Source of the DNA: Halopiger goleimassiliensis
Lineage (GTDB): Archaea; Halobacteriota; Halobacteria; Halobacteriales; Natrialbaceae
Reading direction: 5' to 3'
NCBI RefSeq assembly: GCF_000455345.1
Contig: NZ_HG315690.1
Location: forward strand, 1,315,742-1,379,741
DNA: 64,000 nt
Part shown: positions 15,472 to 23,656 of the stretch, in pieces
How the letters are laid out: every line of letters begins with the position of its first letter
How positions within the stretch are numbered: position 1 is the stretch's first letter
Made by a program: the position numbers and the translations under genes
The notes under the pieces: model-generated
What the model saw: the letters and a program-made list of their open reading frames with translations, nothing else
Database searches by the model: none
Told to the model about the DNA's origin: nothing

Positions 15472-17244
15472 ATGACTGACCCCGAGACGCTGTCGGTGAC
15501 GCTCGTCGACGGCTACGTCGACGAGCCCGCACACTTCGGGGTGCCGCCGTACATCTCGACGTATCCGCGGTACACGGCAGGGGCGCTCGTCGATGCGGGC
15601 GTCCCCCGCGAGCAAATTACGTATCACACGATCGACGGCCTCCGCGACGAACCGGACCGCTGGCGCGACGTCGACGAGGCCGACCTGATGATCTACCTGG
15701 GCGGGATGACCGTTCCCGGGAAGTACGTGGGCGGCACGCCGGCCGAACCCGACGAGGTGCGGGAACTCGCCTGGACGGCGGGCGGGACGAGCCTCATGGG
15801 CGGCCCCGTCAAGTTCGGCGTCGGCGACGAGAACGCCGGGGCCACGGAAACGGAGCGGCAGGACTTAGACTTCGACTTCGTCGCGAAGGGCGACGTCGAG
15901 GCCGCCGTCTACGACCTCGTCGAGAACGGCCTCGAGGGCTTCAACGACCGGATGCGCGACGTGGAGGAGGTGACCCGGTGGGCACGCGAGGGGGCGTTCG
16001 TCGTCGAGCAACACCCGAACCACCCCGACTACCTCATCGCCGAACTCGAGACCTCCCGGGGCTGTGCGTACCGCTGTTCGTTCTGTACGGAACCGCTGTA
16101 CGGCAACCCCTCGTTCCGGCCGCCGGAGACGGTCGTCGCCGAGGTCGACGCGCTCTCCGATCGCGGCGTGAAACACTTCCGGCTCGGCCGACAGGCCGAC
16201 ATCCTCGCCTACGGCGGCGACGGCGAGGCCCCCAACCCCGACGCCCTGCGCGAACTCTACGGCGGGATCCGCGAGGTCGCCCCCGACCTCGAGACGCTCC
16301 ACCTCGACAACATGAACCCGATCACGATCGTCGAGTGGCCCGAGAAGTCGCGGGAGGGCATCCGGATCATCGCCGAACACAACACGCCGGGCGACACGGC
16401 CGCGTTCGGCCTCGAGTCGGCCGACCCGGTCGTCCAGGAGGAGAACAACCTCAACGTCAGCGCCGAGGAGTGTTTCGAGGCCGTCAAGATCGTCAACGAG
16501 GAGGCCGGCTGGCGACCGGGAGAGGAAAGCGAGGCGCGGAGCGCCCCGGGAAGCCGAGCGGCGAAGCCGCGAGGCCCCTCGACGGGCGACGACGCGCCGC
16601 GTCGCCTCCCCAAACTCCTTCCCGGCATCAACCTCCTGCACGGCCTCAAGGGCGAGCGTGAGGAGACCTACGAACGCAACATGGCGTTCCTCCGGCGGGT
16701 CTACGACGAGGGCTACATGCTCCGCCGCGTGAACATCCGGCAGGTGATGGCCTTCGCCGGCACCGACATGAGCGATACGGGAGCCGAAATCGCCAAGGAA
16801 CACAAGAAGCTGTTCAAGCGCTACAAGCGGCAGGTCCGCGAAGAGATCGACAACCCGATGTTAGAGCGCGTCGCGCCACCAGGGACCGTGTTGCCCGACG
16901 TCCACCTCGAGTACCACCAGGACGGCAAGACCTTCGGCCGCCAGCTCGGCACTTACCCGCTGCTGGTCGGGATTCCGGGCGAGCGCGAACTCGGACGGAC
17001 GATCGACGTGGCGGTCGTCGATCACGGCTACCGCTCCGTCACGGGCGTCCCGTACCCCCTCGACCTCAACGCCGCATCGATGGACGAACTCACGGCCATC
17101 CCCGGCGTCGGCGACTCGACCGCCGGCGACATCGTCGTCAACCGTCCGTACGACTCGCCCGCCGAGGCCGACGTCGACCTCGATGTCGATCTCGAGGGGT
17201 TCGTGACCACGGGCGGGGCTGACGCCCCGACGAACGCCGACTGA
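15472..17244 (+). CDS. B12-binding-type radical SAM protein with helix-hairpin-helix tail
   Basis: 590 residues; a TTTTAC box (15444-15449) puts the ATG at the transcript start. N-terminal alpha/beta domain (about 1-170) resembles the cobalamin-binding/YgiQ-like region, though no His-ligand motif is evident. The radical SAM core has Cys198, Cys202 and Cys205 (CAYRCSFC) for the 4Fe-4S cluster. The C-terminus (about 540-585; LTAIPGVGDSTAGDIV) is a helix-hairpin-helix nucleic-acid-binding motif, so an RNA or DNA substrate is likely. Residues about 349-378 are an odd Ser/Arg/Pro insert that encodes two perfect hairpins. Substrate unknown. Confidence 0.85.
   Translation: MTDPETLSVTLVDGYVDEPAHFGVPPYISTYPRYTAGALVDAGVPREQITYHTIDGLRDEPDRWRDVDEADLMIYLGGMTVPGKYVGGTPAEPDEVRELAWTAGGTSLMGGPVKFGVGDENAGATETERQDLDFDFVAKGDVEAAVYDLVENGLEGFNDRMRDVEEVTRWAREGAFVVEQHPNHPDYLIAELETSRGCAYRCSFCTEPLYGNPSFRPPETVVAEVDALSDRGVKHFRLGRQADILAYGGDGEAPNPDALRELYGGIREVAPDLETLHLDNMNPITIVEWPEKSREGIRIIAEHNTPGDTAAFGLESADPVVQEENNLNVSAEECFEAVKIVNEEAGWRPGEESEARSAPGSRAAKPRGPSTGDDAPRRLPKLLPGINLLHGLKGEREETYERNMAFLRRVYDEGYMLRRVNIRQVMAFAGTDMSDTGAEIAKEHKKLFKRYKRQVREEIDNPMLERVAPPGTVLPDVHLEYHQDGKTFGRQLGTYPLLVGIPGERELGRTIDVAVVDHGYRSVTGVPYPLDLNAASMDELTAIPGVGDSTAGDIVVNRPYDSPAEADVDLDVDLEGFVTTGGADAPTNAD
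16533..16570. repeat. Two triloop hairpins inside the radical SAM gene
   Basis: GGCGC-GGA-GCGCC at 16533-16545 and GCGGC-GAA-GCCGC at 16558-16570. They lie in an in-frame insert (about 16513-16608) whose residue composition differs from the flanking WRPGEE and LPKLLPGINLL blocks. Confidence 0.65.
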
Positions 17245-17374
17245 TCGACGGACGGCACGGGGACCGCGGGCGTCGAAACCGTCCACAATCGCCGCGTTTC
17301 GCGTGAATTCCCGCCTATTTCCGTCGGTACTACTATTATGGATGAGATTCAGAGGTGACAGTGAGGGTCTACCT

Positions 17375-17779
17375 GTGGAAATATCTGAAAAACTCCTGTG
17401 TCTGTTCAGTACGGAAGTGTCGGCAGAGGAGGACCGATACGTCATCGAAGTACCACGTCAGGAGGTCGAGACCGGCGACATCGATCCGGGTGAGGTCTAC
17501 CGCGTCGCCCTCATCTCTCGAGCGGAGGCGGACGAGGAGGGCGAGGCGTCCGCACAACCCCAGAGCGCACCGTCGGAACCACAACCACCCGTCGACGTCG
17601 GCGAGACGCGCTACGTCGAGATCGAGGACATCGGCAAACAGGGCGATGGCATCGCCCGCGTCGAACGCGGGTACGTCATCATCGTCCCCGGTGCCGACGT
17701 CGGCGAACGCGTCAAGATCGAAGTCACGGAGGTCAAGTCGAACTTCGCGGTCGGCGAGATCATCGAGGAAACGTTCTAG
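17375..17779 (+). CDS. TRAM-domain protein
   Basis: 134 residues from GTG 17375 (VEISEKLLCLFS). The ATG at 17342 is less likely because a TATTAT box at 17333-17338 would place the transcript start downstream of it. N-terminal part EVPRQEVETGDIDPGEVYRV, an acidic linker, then the TRAM RNA-binding domain (about 72-130; YVEIEDIGKQGDGIARVERG, VIIVPGADVGERVKIEV). TRAM micro-proteins in archaea bind RNA and act as chaperone-like or translation-linked factors. The strong conservation of this type suggests a housekeeping role. Confidence 0.93.
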   Translation: MEISEKLLCLFSTEVSAEEDRYVIEVPRQEVETGDIDPGEVYRVALISRAEADEEGEASAQPQSAPSEPQPPVDVGETRYVEIEDIGKQGDGIARVERGYVIIVPGADVGERVKIEVTEVKSNFAVGEIIEETF

Positions 17780-17787
17780 AGACCAGC

Positions 17788-17792
17788 TTTTT
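17788..17792 (+). terminator. T5 tract after the TRAM gene
   Basis: TTTTT 8 bp after the stop codon, as in archaeal U-tract termination. The hairpin array starts directly behind it. Confidence 0.5.
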
Positions 17793-17950
17793 GCGGTCGG
17801 TCGGCACAGCCGACCGCGTGGCGGCTTCGCCGCCAGGGAACGAGGTTGCGGGCCGGCGGCCCGCAATCCCCTCGCGCAAACATCCGGAGCAAAACAGTCC
17901 GATCGCGGCCAGCGGCCGCGATCGGTGAAACGGCGCACGAAGCGCGCCGT
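17793..17950. repeat. Array of five perfect hairpins between convergent genes
   Basis: Stems: GCGGTCGG/CCGACCGC (17793-17817); TGGCGGC-TTC-GCCGCCA (17819-17835); TTGCGGGCC-GGC-GGCCCGCAA (17846-17866); a 12-bp stem around AGC (17899-17925); ACGGCGC/GCGCCGT (17930-17950). Three have exactly 3-nt loops. No ORF. Confidence 0.75.
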
Positions 17951-17967
17951 ACACCTCTCTCAGTCCC

Positions 17968-18474
17968 CTACTCGAGCGCGGGTACACGTAACTTCGTCAC
18001 GGGAGTGTCCGGAAACAGCCTCGAGAGGACGGTATGCAGGAGCACGAGGGCACCGAGGACGCTACCGTAGAGGACCGCGACCACCGGGGCGAGGAGGACG
18101 CCGCCAACGGGAGCAGTGAGGACGTAGAGGGTGGCGACGACGAGATACAGGACGTACCCGCCGAGCCAACCGAGCAGCAGCGATGCCCCGATACGAAGCA
18201 GGCCGGTATCGCCCGGACGGACGCGATCGTCGGCCCCGACGACGGCGGCACCGAGACGGACCAGATGAGCGACGGCGTCGATTACCACCGAAAGGGCGAG
18301 AACGCCCGGGAAGACGATCGAGGCGACGATCCACAGGTCCGTCGAAACGGCTAGCCACCTGGTCGATAGCGACAACTCGAGTACCATCACGACGGCGAGG
18401 ACACAGGTCAGCAGCGCGCACGCTCCTTCGAGCGAGCGGCGACCGACCGGCGGTACGAACTGGAGGGCAAGCAT
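17968..18474 (-). CDS. Integral membrane protein, unknown function
   Basis: 168 residues with four or five hydrophobic segments (about 15-35, 43-70, 95-120, 122-148) separated by short loops; the loop GADDRVRPGDTGLLR is the only polar stretch of note. No recognised family. A final VTKLRVPALE tail is cytoplasmic or external, undetermined. Convergent with the TRAM gene across the hairpin array; its start lies 60 bp from the GGGPS stop codon on the same strand, so the two could share a transcript. Confidence 0.62.
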   Translation of the reverse strand: MLALQFVPPVGRRSLEGACALLTCVLAVVMVLELSLSTRWLAVSTDLWIVASIVFPGVLALSVVIDAVAHLVRLGAAVVGADDRVRPGDTGLLRIGASLLLGWLGGYVLYLVVATLYVLTAPVGGVLLAPVVAVLYGSVLGALVLLHTVLSRLFPDTPVTKLRVPALE

Positions 18475-18534
18475 ACTGACAACGTCGAGTGAAAACCCAA
18501 TGAAATTTCCGGCGTCGCCGACCGTCGACGATCG

Positions 18535-19299
18535 CTACGTCGGGATCGTCTCGCGGAACGTCTCGGGATCGTCGTGGAAACAGTCGCCGACGACGATGGC
18601 GTCCGCGCCGGCCTCGAGGATCTCCTCAGCTTTCGCGGCGCTGTCGATGCCGCCGCCGTAGAACAGCGTCGTCTCCTCGAGATAGCGAGCGGCCGCCTCG
18701 ACGTCCTCGGGACCGCCGTAGGTGCCGGAGTACTCCACGTAGAAGACCGGGAAACCGTAGAACGCCTCGGTCGCGAGGGCAGCGCCGGCGACCTGTTCCG
18801 GGGTATACTGATCCTCGACACCGGCCTGGTCGGCCGCCGCCGATGCGAGGTTCTGGACGACGTAGGCCTCCCCGACGAGTTTCGAGGCGAGGTCAGCCAC
18901 GACCTCCTGTCCCTTCGATTTGACGAGACCCCCAACCAGCGGTACGTTCGTCCCGAACAACTCGTCGGGTTTCTGTCCAATCTCGGTGAAGAGATCGAGG
19001 TGTTTGCCGACGAAGTGTTCGCGATCACCGTTGTAGACGGCCGGTACCGCAATCGCGTCGACGCGATCGATCGTCGTCCGCGAGACGTGGTCCGAACCGT
19101 TGGGCTCCTGCAAGACCGGCATCTCCGGGTACTGCTCCTCGAGTGCGTCGATCGTCTCGAGGACGTTCGCCTCGGTCACACCGTCGGAGCCACCGACGAG
19201 GATCATATCGGTCCCCTCGAGGACCGAGAGATCGCCCGGCAGCGACTTCGCCGGATCGACCTTCGTCACGTGGGTAATCGCGTCCCAGTCGATCTGCAT
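18535..19299 (-). CDS. Geranylgeranylglyceryl phosphate synthase
   Basis: First committed step of archaeal ether lipid synthesis: transfers geranylgeranyl from its diphosphate to sn-glycerol-1-phosphate. 254 residues, PcrB/GGGPS TIM barrel. Seen: THVTKVDPAKSLP near the N-terminus, MILVGGSDGVTEANV, VLQEPNGSDHVS, VYVEYSGTYGG-like FPVFYVEYSGTYGGPEDV, and the phosphate-binding end LFYGGGIDSAAKAEEIL then ADAIVVGDCFHDD. The haloarchaeal lineage has this group I form. Downstream of, and probably co-transcribed with, the YkgJ gene. Confidence 0.94.
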   Translation of the reverse strand: MQIDWDAITHVTKVDPAKSLPGDLSVLEGTDMILVGGSDGVTEANVLETIDALEEQYPEMPVLQEPNGSDHVSRTTIDRVDAIAVPAVYNGDREHFVGKHLDLFTEIGQKPDELFGTNVPLVGGLVKSKGQEVVADLASKLVGEAYVVQNLASAAADQAGVEDQYTPEQVAGAALATEAFYGFPVFYVEYSGTYGGPEDVEAAARYLEETTLFYGGGIDSAAKAEEILEAGADAIVVGDCFHDDPETFRETIPT

Positions 19300-19383
19300 G
19301 CCCGCCCCTTCGAAGGGGGAGGTAAATTTCCTGTCGATCCTCTCGTCGGCGTGACCGTCCGCGCGATCCCCCCTGGAACGGCC

Positions 19384-20094
19384 TCACTTCGGGCGCTCGA
19401 GCGGCGATCCGTCGGGCCGCTTCGCCCCTTCGGAGTCGTGGACGACGACCTCGCCCGGGTCGGGATCAGCCGGTTCGTAGGCGTCGCGCACCGCGATGGC
19501 CTCCTCGAGTTCGCGGATCGCGCGCTCTTTGAGCGCGCGGGCGAGGTCCTCGGCGTCCTCTCGGGAGATGTTCCGGCCGAGGCCCTCGCACTCGTGGGCG
19601 CGGACGACCCCCTCCTCGTCGACCGCCTCGCCCATCGGCTGACTGGTCCCCGCCAGCGCCACGCTGAACGGGTACGTCCGACAGATCAGCGGTCGATCTT
19701 CGTGGGCGACGCAGGCACCCGTGCCGTCCTCGTCCTCGGCGTAGAAGGCGCAGTCGCCACAGCCGTCGGTCTGGAGCGCCCACTCGAAGGTCTCGCCCTC
19801 GAGGCCGTCCTCGTGCTCGGTGAGGCCGTAGGGCATCGGCCGGGCGACGTCGCGCCAATCGCGCTCCGAGGCGTCCGGGACGTCGCCCCCATCGCCGTCC
19901 ACGTCGGCGGTCTCCGCCGCCTCGAGGGACCGTACTTCGTCGGGGAAGACCGTCGCGGTGTGTTCTTCCTCGCCGTGGCCGGTACAGCAGGCCCCACAGC
20001 GGGTACACTCGAAGCCGATCGACTCGATCGCGTCAGCGAGGGCGTCGATCGACAGCGCCCGAGCGTCCTCGAGTTCGGCTTCGAGCGGTTGCAC
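19384..20094 (-). CDS. YkgJ-family cysteine-cluster protein
   Basis: 236 residues. An N-terminal helix precedes the signature CTRCGACCTGHGEEEH (about residues 33-48), followed by DGCGDCAFY and a last conserved block HEDRPLICRTYPFSVAL. The Cys set is that of UPF0153/YkgJ proteins, which bind Zn or an Fe-S cluster; biochemical function unknown. The acidic insert ETADVDGDGGDVPDASERD is a typical haloarchaeal expansion. Located between a zinc-ribbon protein and GGGPS on the same strand. Confidence 0.87.
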   Translation of the reverse strand: MQPLEAELEDARALSIDALADAIESIGFECTRCGACCTGHGEEEHTATVFPDEVRSLEAAETADVDGDGGDVPDASERDWRDVARPMPYGLTEHEDGLEGETFEWALQTDGCGDCAFYAEDEDGTGACVAHEDRPLICRTYPFSVALAGTSQPMGEAVDEEGVVRAHECEGLGRNISREDAEDLARALKERAIRELEEAIAVRDAYEPADPDPGEVVVHDSEGAKRPDGSPLERPK

Positions 20095-20151
20095 ACTCGG
20101 GAGTAGGCGTCGACGGAGAAAAGTCGGTCGGTGACGGGATCGTCGTCGGCG

Positions 20152-20478
20152 TTACGCGGAGTCGGGGCTGACCCCATCGGCGTCTGCGGCGTCGTCTGCT
20201 GCCGATTCGCCTTCGTCGGCCGTCGCGTCGGAATCGTCACCCGTCGCGTCGGTCACGTCGGTAGCGTCACGCGCGTCGTCCCCATCGGACTCGTTACCCT
20301 CCTCGGAGGGGAACTGGTAGGTCGCGATCTCGGTCGCCTCACAGACGGGACACTGGTCGATCGCCTCGTCGAACTTCGACCCGCAGTGGCGACACTCGTG
20401 TAACACGGCCGCCTCGGGATCGACCGCCGAATCGGACTCCCGCTGGAGGAACCCGGGGAGGAGTCTGTCGACGGGCAT
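20152..20478 (-). CDS. Zinc-ribbon protein with acidic tail
   Basis: 108 residues. N-terminal MPVDRLLPGFLQRE, then a single zinc ribbon: CRHC at about 30-33 and CPVC at about 44-47 (HECRHCGSKFDEAIDQCPVC). The last 45 residues are nearly all Asp, Ala, Thr and Glu, so disordered. It starts 2 bp after the stop codon of the Lrp/TrkA-C regulator, strongly suggesting translational coupling; it may be a partner of that regulator, but this is inference. Confidence 0.75.
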   Translation of the reverse strand: MPVDRLLPGFLQRESDSAVDPEAAVLHECRHCGSKFDEAIDQCPVCEATEIATYQFPSEEGNESDGDDARDATDVTDATGDDSDATADEGESAADDAADADGVSPDSA

Positions 20479-20480
20479 AC

Positions 20481-21272
20481 TCACTGGAGCGACGAGGACG
20501 CCGGTCGGCCGTCCGGCCCCTCGAATCCGTTCAGCGTCAGTTCGTCGCTGCCGTCCGGCGAGAACACCGTCACGACGTCCTGGGGACGGATCTCGGTGTC
20601 CCCGTGGGGCGTCAGGACGGCGTCGTCGCGCTCGATCGCCACGACGAGGGTCCTGTCGTCGAGAATCCCCTCCTCGGCGGCGCGCTCGAGCGTACAGCCG
20701 GCGATCGGGGCGTCCTCGTGGACGGTCACCTCGACGACCTCGGCACCGCCGGTGAGGCTGATGTAATCGGCCAGCGGTTCGAGGCGACGCCGATCTGCTG
20801 GCCCGTAGGGCGCGTACGGGAAGGTGTGTTCGTTCTGGAGCAGGAACTCGTCCTCGATCTCGACGCCGACGTTCTCGAGTTCGCGGCCGATGCGTCGCAA
20901 ATCGCTGGTATCGCTGCCGACCGCCAGCACGTGGAGGTTCATCCGGCCGCCCATCAGTTCGCGGACGTTGATCACGCCCGGGATGGTCCCGATCTTGCGC
21001 GCCGCGCCCTCGACGTCGCCGAAGGGCGCATGACAGCAAAAGAGGTTCATCAGGGAACCGTCGGCCCGTTCGAAGTCGACGGTGGCGTGGTAGCCCTCGA
21101 TGATCCCGTGTTCCTCGAGTTGGGCGATCCGATTGCGGACCGTCGCGCCCGAGACGCTGACTTCCTCCGCGATCGCCGGGGCCGACGTGTTTCGCGCGTC
21201 GGCCATCAATGCGTGGACGATCCGTCGATCGATTTCGTCGAGTCGATAGCTACCGCCGGTCCCGTCTCCCAT
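20481..21272 (-). CDS. Lrp/AsnC-type transcription regulator fused to a TrkA-C (RCK_C) domain
   Basis: 263 residues from ATG 21272. Lrp-type winged helix (about 10-65; IDRRIVHALMADARNTSAPA, ATVRNRIAQLEEHGIIEGYH), then a RAM/AsnC-like effector domain (about 70-150) and a C-terminal TrkA-C domain (about 175-245; GAEVVEVTVHEDAPIAGCTL, IRPQDVVTVFSP). TrkA-C domains bind nucleotides or ions in K+ transport systems, so this may regulate ion transport; no transporter gene is adjacent. A TATATAG-type box about 25 bp upstream gives a leaderless transcript. Confidence 0.9.
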   Translation of the reverse strand: MGDGTGGSYRLDEIDRRIVHALMADARNTSAPAIAEEVSVSGATVRNRIAQLEEHGIIEGYHATVDFERADGSLMNLFCCHAPFGDVEGAARKIGTIPGVINVRELMGGRMNLHVLAVGSDTSDLRRIGRELENVGVEIEDEFLLQNEHTFPYAPYGPADRRRLEPLADYISLTGGAEVVEVTVHEDAPIAGCTLERAAEEGILDDRTLVVAIERDDAVLTPHGDTEIRPQDVVTVFSPDGSDELTLNGFEGPDGRPASSSLQ

Positions 21273-21289
21273 AGGGACGACTGTGACAT

Positions 21290-21303
21290 CGTTCACTATA
21301 TAC
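21290..21303 (-). promoter_or_regulatory. TATA box of the Lrp/TrkA-C gene
   Basis: Minus-strand AAGTATATAGTG, 20-31 bp ahead of ATG 21272. The surrounding AT-rich patch stands out against GC-rich flanks, consistent with a haloarchaeal box A and leaderless start. Confidence 0.6.
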
Positions 21304-21379
21304 TTATGGGACTTTCTGTTTCGGAAGCGTATCCGCCGGGTGTTTTCGATCGAAAAGCGCACCGACTGGGCCACCCGTC

Positions 21380-22162
21380 TCAGACACACCGTGCCCGCGA
21401 TCCGTCCCACTCCACTCGGCCGTCGACCGCGAGTTTCTCGAGGTGGGCCTCGACCGTCGCCGTCGCGAGGTCGCGGACGCCCGCGAGGTCCTTCTCGTAG
21501 GCGGCGTCGACGATTTCCTCGAGCGTGGACGCGCCAGCCTCGACGGACTCGAGAACGCGTCGTTCGCGCCGATAGCGGTGGGTGAGGAGGCGTCGGAGCG
21601 TCGATCGAGGGTCGTCGATCGTCGGTCCGTGGCCGGGCAACAGTGCGGGCGGGTCGATCGCGTGGAGTCGTCGCAGCGTCGTCAGGTACGCCCGCACGTC
21701 GCCCTCGTTGGCCCCGACGACGACGCTGCCCTCGGCGACGGCGCAGTCGCCACAGCAGATCGGCCCGCCGCTGCCGGCCTCGAGCGCGACGTGATCGGGC
21801 GCGTGGCCCGGTGCGTCGAGGATTCGGACCCGTTCGTCGCCGAGGGGAATCGTCGTCCCCGGGACGTAGGTGCGGTCGGGTTCGCACCCGGTCGCCTCGC
21901 GGAACCGCTGCGTACGGCCGTCGCGCGCCCAGACGGTCGCTCCGGTCACGGACGCATAGGCGTCCACAGCGCCGACGTGATCGGGGTGGGCGTGGGTCAC
22001 GAGGACGTGTTCGACGTTCCGATCGGCGACCGCGCGGTCGAGGTCGTCCGTCCGTGCGGCGGGGTCGACGAGTACCGCCTGCTCTCGACCGAGCACGTAC
22101 GCGTTCGTCTCGCCCGTAGGCGCGCGCGTTGCGACCGGAACGGAAACCCGAGCCCAATCCAT
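21380..22162 (-). CDS. Metallo-beta-lactamase-fold hydrolase
   Basis: 260 residues. Begins VPVATRAPTGETNAYVLG; zinc-binding motif THAHPDHVGAVDAY (about 55-68; H-x-H-x-D-H), later ILDAPGHAPDHVAL (His), GDCAVAEGSVVV (Asp) and LLPGHGPTI (His). A C-terminal winged-helix-like part (about 190-260; RRERRVLESVEAGASTLEEI, VEAHLEKLAVDGRVEW) matches LACTB2/hydroxyacylglutathione hydrolase-like proteins. It may be a thioesterase or nuclease; the substrate is unknown. Confidence 0.92.
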   Translation of the reverse strand: MDWARVSVPVATRAPTGETNAYVLGREQAVLVDPAARTDDLDRAVADRNVEHVLVTHAHPDHVGAVDAYASVTGATVWARDGRTQRFREATGCEPDRTYVPGTTIPLGDERVRILDAPGHAPDHVALEAGSGGPICCGDCAVAEGSVVVGANEGDVRAYLTTLRRLHAIDPPALLPGHGPTIDDPRSTLRRLLTHRYRRERRVLESVEAGASTLEEIVDAAYEKDLAGVRDLATATVEAHLEKLAVDGRVEWDGSRARCV

Positions 22163-22291
22163 ACAGGGAGGTCACGTCCTCGAAAAAAGTAGGTGTCGGA
22201 CGACGACCCGCCGACCGCCCGCGGCGACCGGTTGGTCACCCAGACCGCACCGGTCGAAACTGCCCCTGCGTCTCGAGGCGGCGAGTGCCGA

Positions 22292-22567
22292 TCAGTGCTT
22301 GAGGTAGTAGACCTGTTTGCGCGCGTCGCGGAAGCTGTACCGGGAGCCGACCAGATCGACTTCCTCGAGGCGATTGAGCGCGTAGCGCACGGTACGATCG
22401 GGCAGCAGCGACTCCTCAGCGAGTTGCCCCTGTGAGAGGGGCGACTCGGTCTCGAGGACTTTCGCGACGAGTTTGGCACTCGGCGGGAGGTCACGCAGGC
22501 GCTCGCGGTATTCGTCTTCCGAGAGGGTTTCCTCGGCGGCGGTGGCACCGTCCTCAGCTGTACTCAT
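22292..22567 (-). CDS. Winged-helix (MarR-like) transcription regulator
   Basis: 91 residues from MSTAEDGATAAEETLSE. Residues 25-85 form a wHTH: PPSAKLVAKVLETESPLSQG, then QLAEESLLPDRTVRYALNRL with the recognition helix, and a basic wing DARKQVYYLKH at the end. Common haloarchaeal single-domain regulator; its targets are unknown. A perfect 10-bp palindrome (22575-22584) immediately upstream may be its own operator. In-frame starts at 22573 and 22579 are also possible. Confidence 0.85.
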   Translation of the reverse strand: MSTAEDGATAAEETLSEDEYRERLRDLPPSAKLVAKVLETESPLSQGQLAEESLLPDRTVRYALNRLEEVDLVGSRYSFRDARKQVYYLKH

Positions 22568-22574
22568 GCTCATA

Positions 22575-22584
22575 CCCACGTGGG
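22575..22584. promoter_or_regulatory. 10-bp palindrome CCCACGTGGG
   Basis: Perfect palindrome 8 bp ahead of ATG 22567 and near the expected transcript start set by the CATATAGG box at about 22606-22613 (minus strand). Candidate autoregulatory site. Confidence 0.4.
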
Positions 22585-22872
22585 CGGAATCGTCGATGGT
22601 AAAGCTTCCCTATATGCAGATACGAACAATCCAGTTTGTATAAGGGATACCAATGGAGTATTAACACAGCAAGAAATCGTCCGCCCGAACCCCCAATGAG
22701 GCAGTTTTCACGAGTCAGCGCGCATCACGACCACCGTCCGGGACGCTGGGACGGTCGCTGTCACGTCGATAGCAGTGCGAGTGTCGGCCGAAAGTAATTG
22801 AACTATTGATATGTCGGCGGCGACTGTAGTCCAGTATCGTTTTATCCTACCGGAATAGTAGTTGCGCCCAGT

Positions 22873-23580
22873 GTGAAAGGACAGGAGTGGTACCAGGCCG
22901 ACGAGGTCGCCGAGGAGTACGACGACAAGCGCTTCTCCAAGGGCGGCCAGCTCATCGACCGCCGGGAGAAGGAGGCGGTCCTCGAGGCGATCATGCCCGT
23001 CGAGGATCGCAACGTCCTCGAGATCGCCTGCGGGACCGGGCGGTTTACCGTCATGCTCGCCGAGCAGGGGGCTGACGTCGTCGGACTGGACATTTCGGCT
23101 GCAATGTTACAGCAGGGGCGGACGAAGGCACAGAACGCGGAACTGAACGGGACGCTCGAGTTCCTGCGGGGGGACGCGGGACGACTGCCGTTCCCGGACG
23201 ATCACTTCGATACCGTGATCGCGATGCGATTCTTCCACCTCGCGGACGATCCGGAGGCGTTCCTGCGGGAGATGCGACGGGTGTCGACCGACCAGATCGT
23301 CTTCGACACCTTCAACCGATTTAGCGCCCGCAGCGTCTACAACTGGGCGTTGCCGATGGGGTCGCGACTCTACTCGAAGAGCGAAGTCGCCGAGTTGCTC
23401 GCGAAGACGGACCTGACGCTGGTCGACGTCGAGGACGACTTCCTCGCGCCCTACGGGCTCTACCGGTCGATTCCCAACGGACTCGCCTCGCCGATCCGGA
23501 AACTCGACACGGCCGTCGGCGGCCACCCGATCACGGATCACTTCGCGTCCGTCTCCTACTGGAATACGAAACTGCGGTGA
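22873..23580 (+). CDS. Class I SAM-dependent methyltransferase
   Basis: 235 residues with a GTG start (VKGQEWYQADEVAEEYDD). SAM motif I is VLEIACGTGRFTVMLAEQG (about 50-68), motif II VVGLDISAAMLQ, and motif IV LPFPDDHFDTVIAMRFFHL (a UbiE/COQ5-like pattern). Substrate not predictable. A TTTTATCC box (22839-22846) lies about 27-34 bp ahead, so the mRNA is leaderless. Followed by a glycosyltransferase 76 bp on with its own promoter. Confidence 0.9.
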   Translation: MKGQEWYQADEVAEEYDDKRFSKGGQLIDRREKEAVLEAIMPVEDRNVLEIACGTGRFTVMLAEQGADVVGLDISAAMLQQGRTKAQNAELNGTLEFLRGDAGRLPFPDDHFDTVIAMRFFHLADDPEAFLREMRRVSTDQIVFDTFNRFSARSVYNWALPMGSRLYSKSEVAELLAKTDLTLVDVEDDFLAPYGLYRSIPNGLASPIRKLDTAVGGHPITDHFASVSYWNTKLR

Positions 23581-23656
23581 CGACTACCGCCGGTGGGTGC
23601 GTTCCCGCCGACGCGACCCCGCTCTTTTTTACTATCGGGGCGTTCTACCCAGTAGT

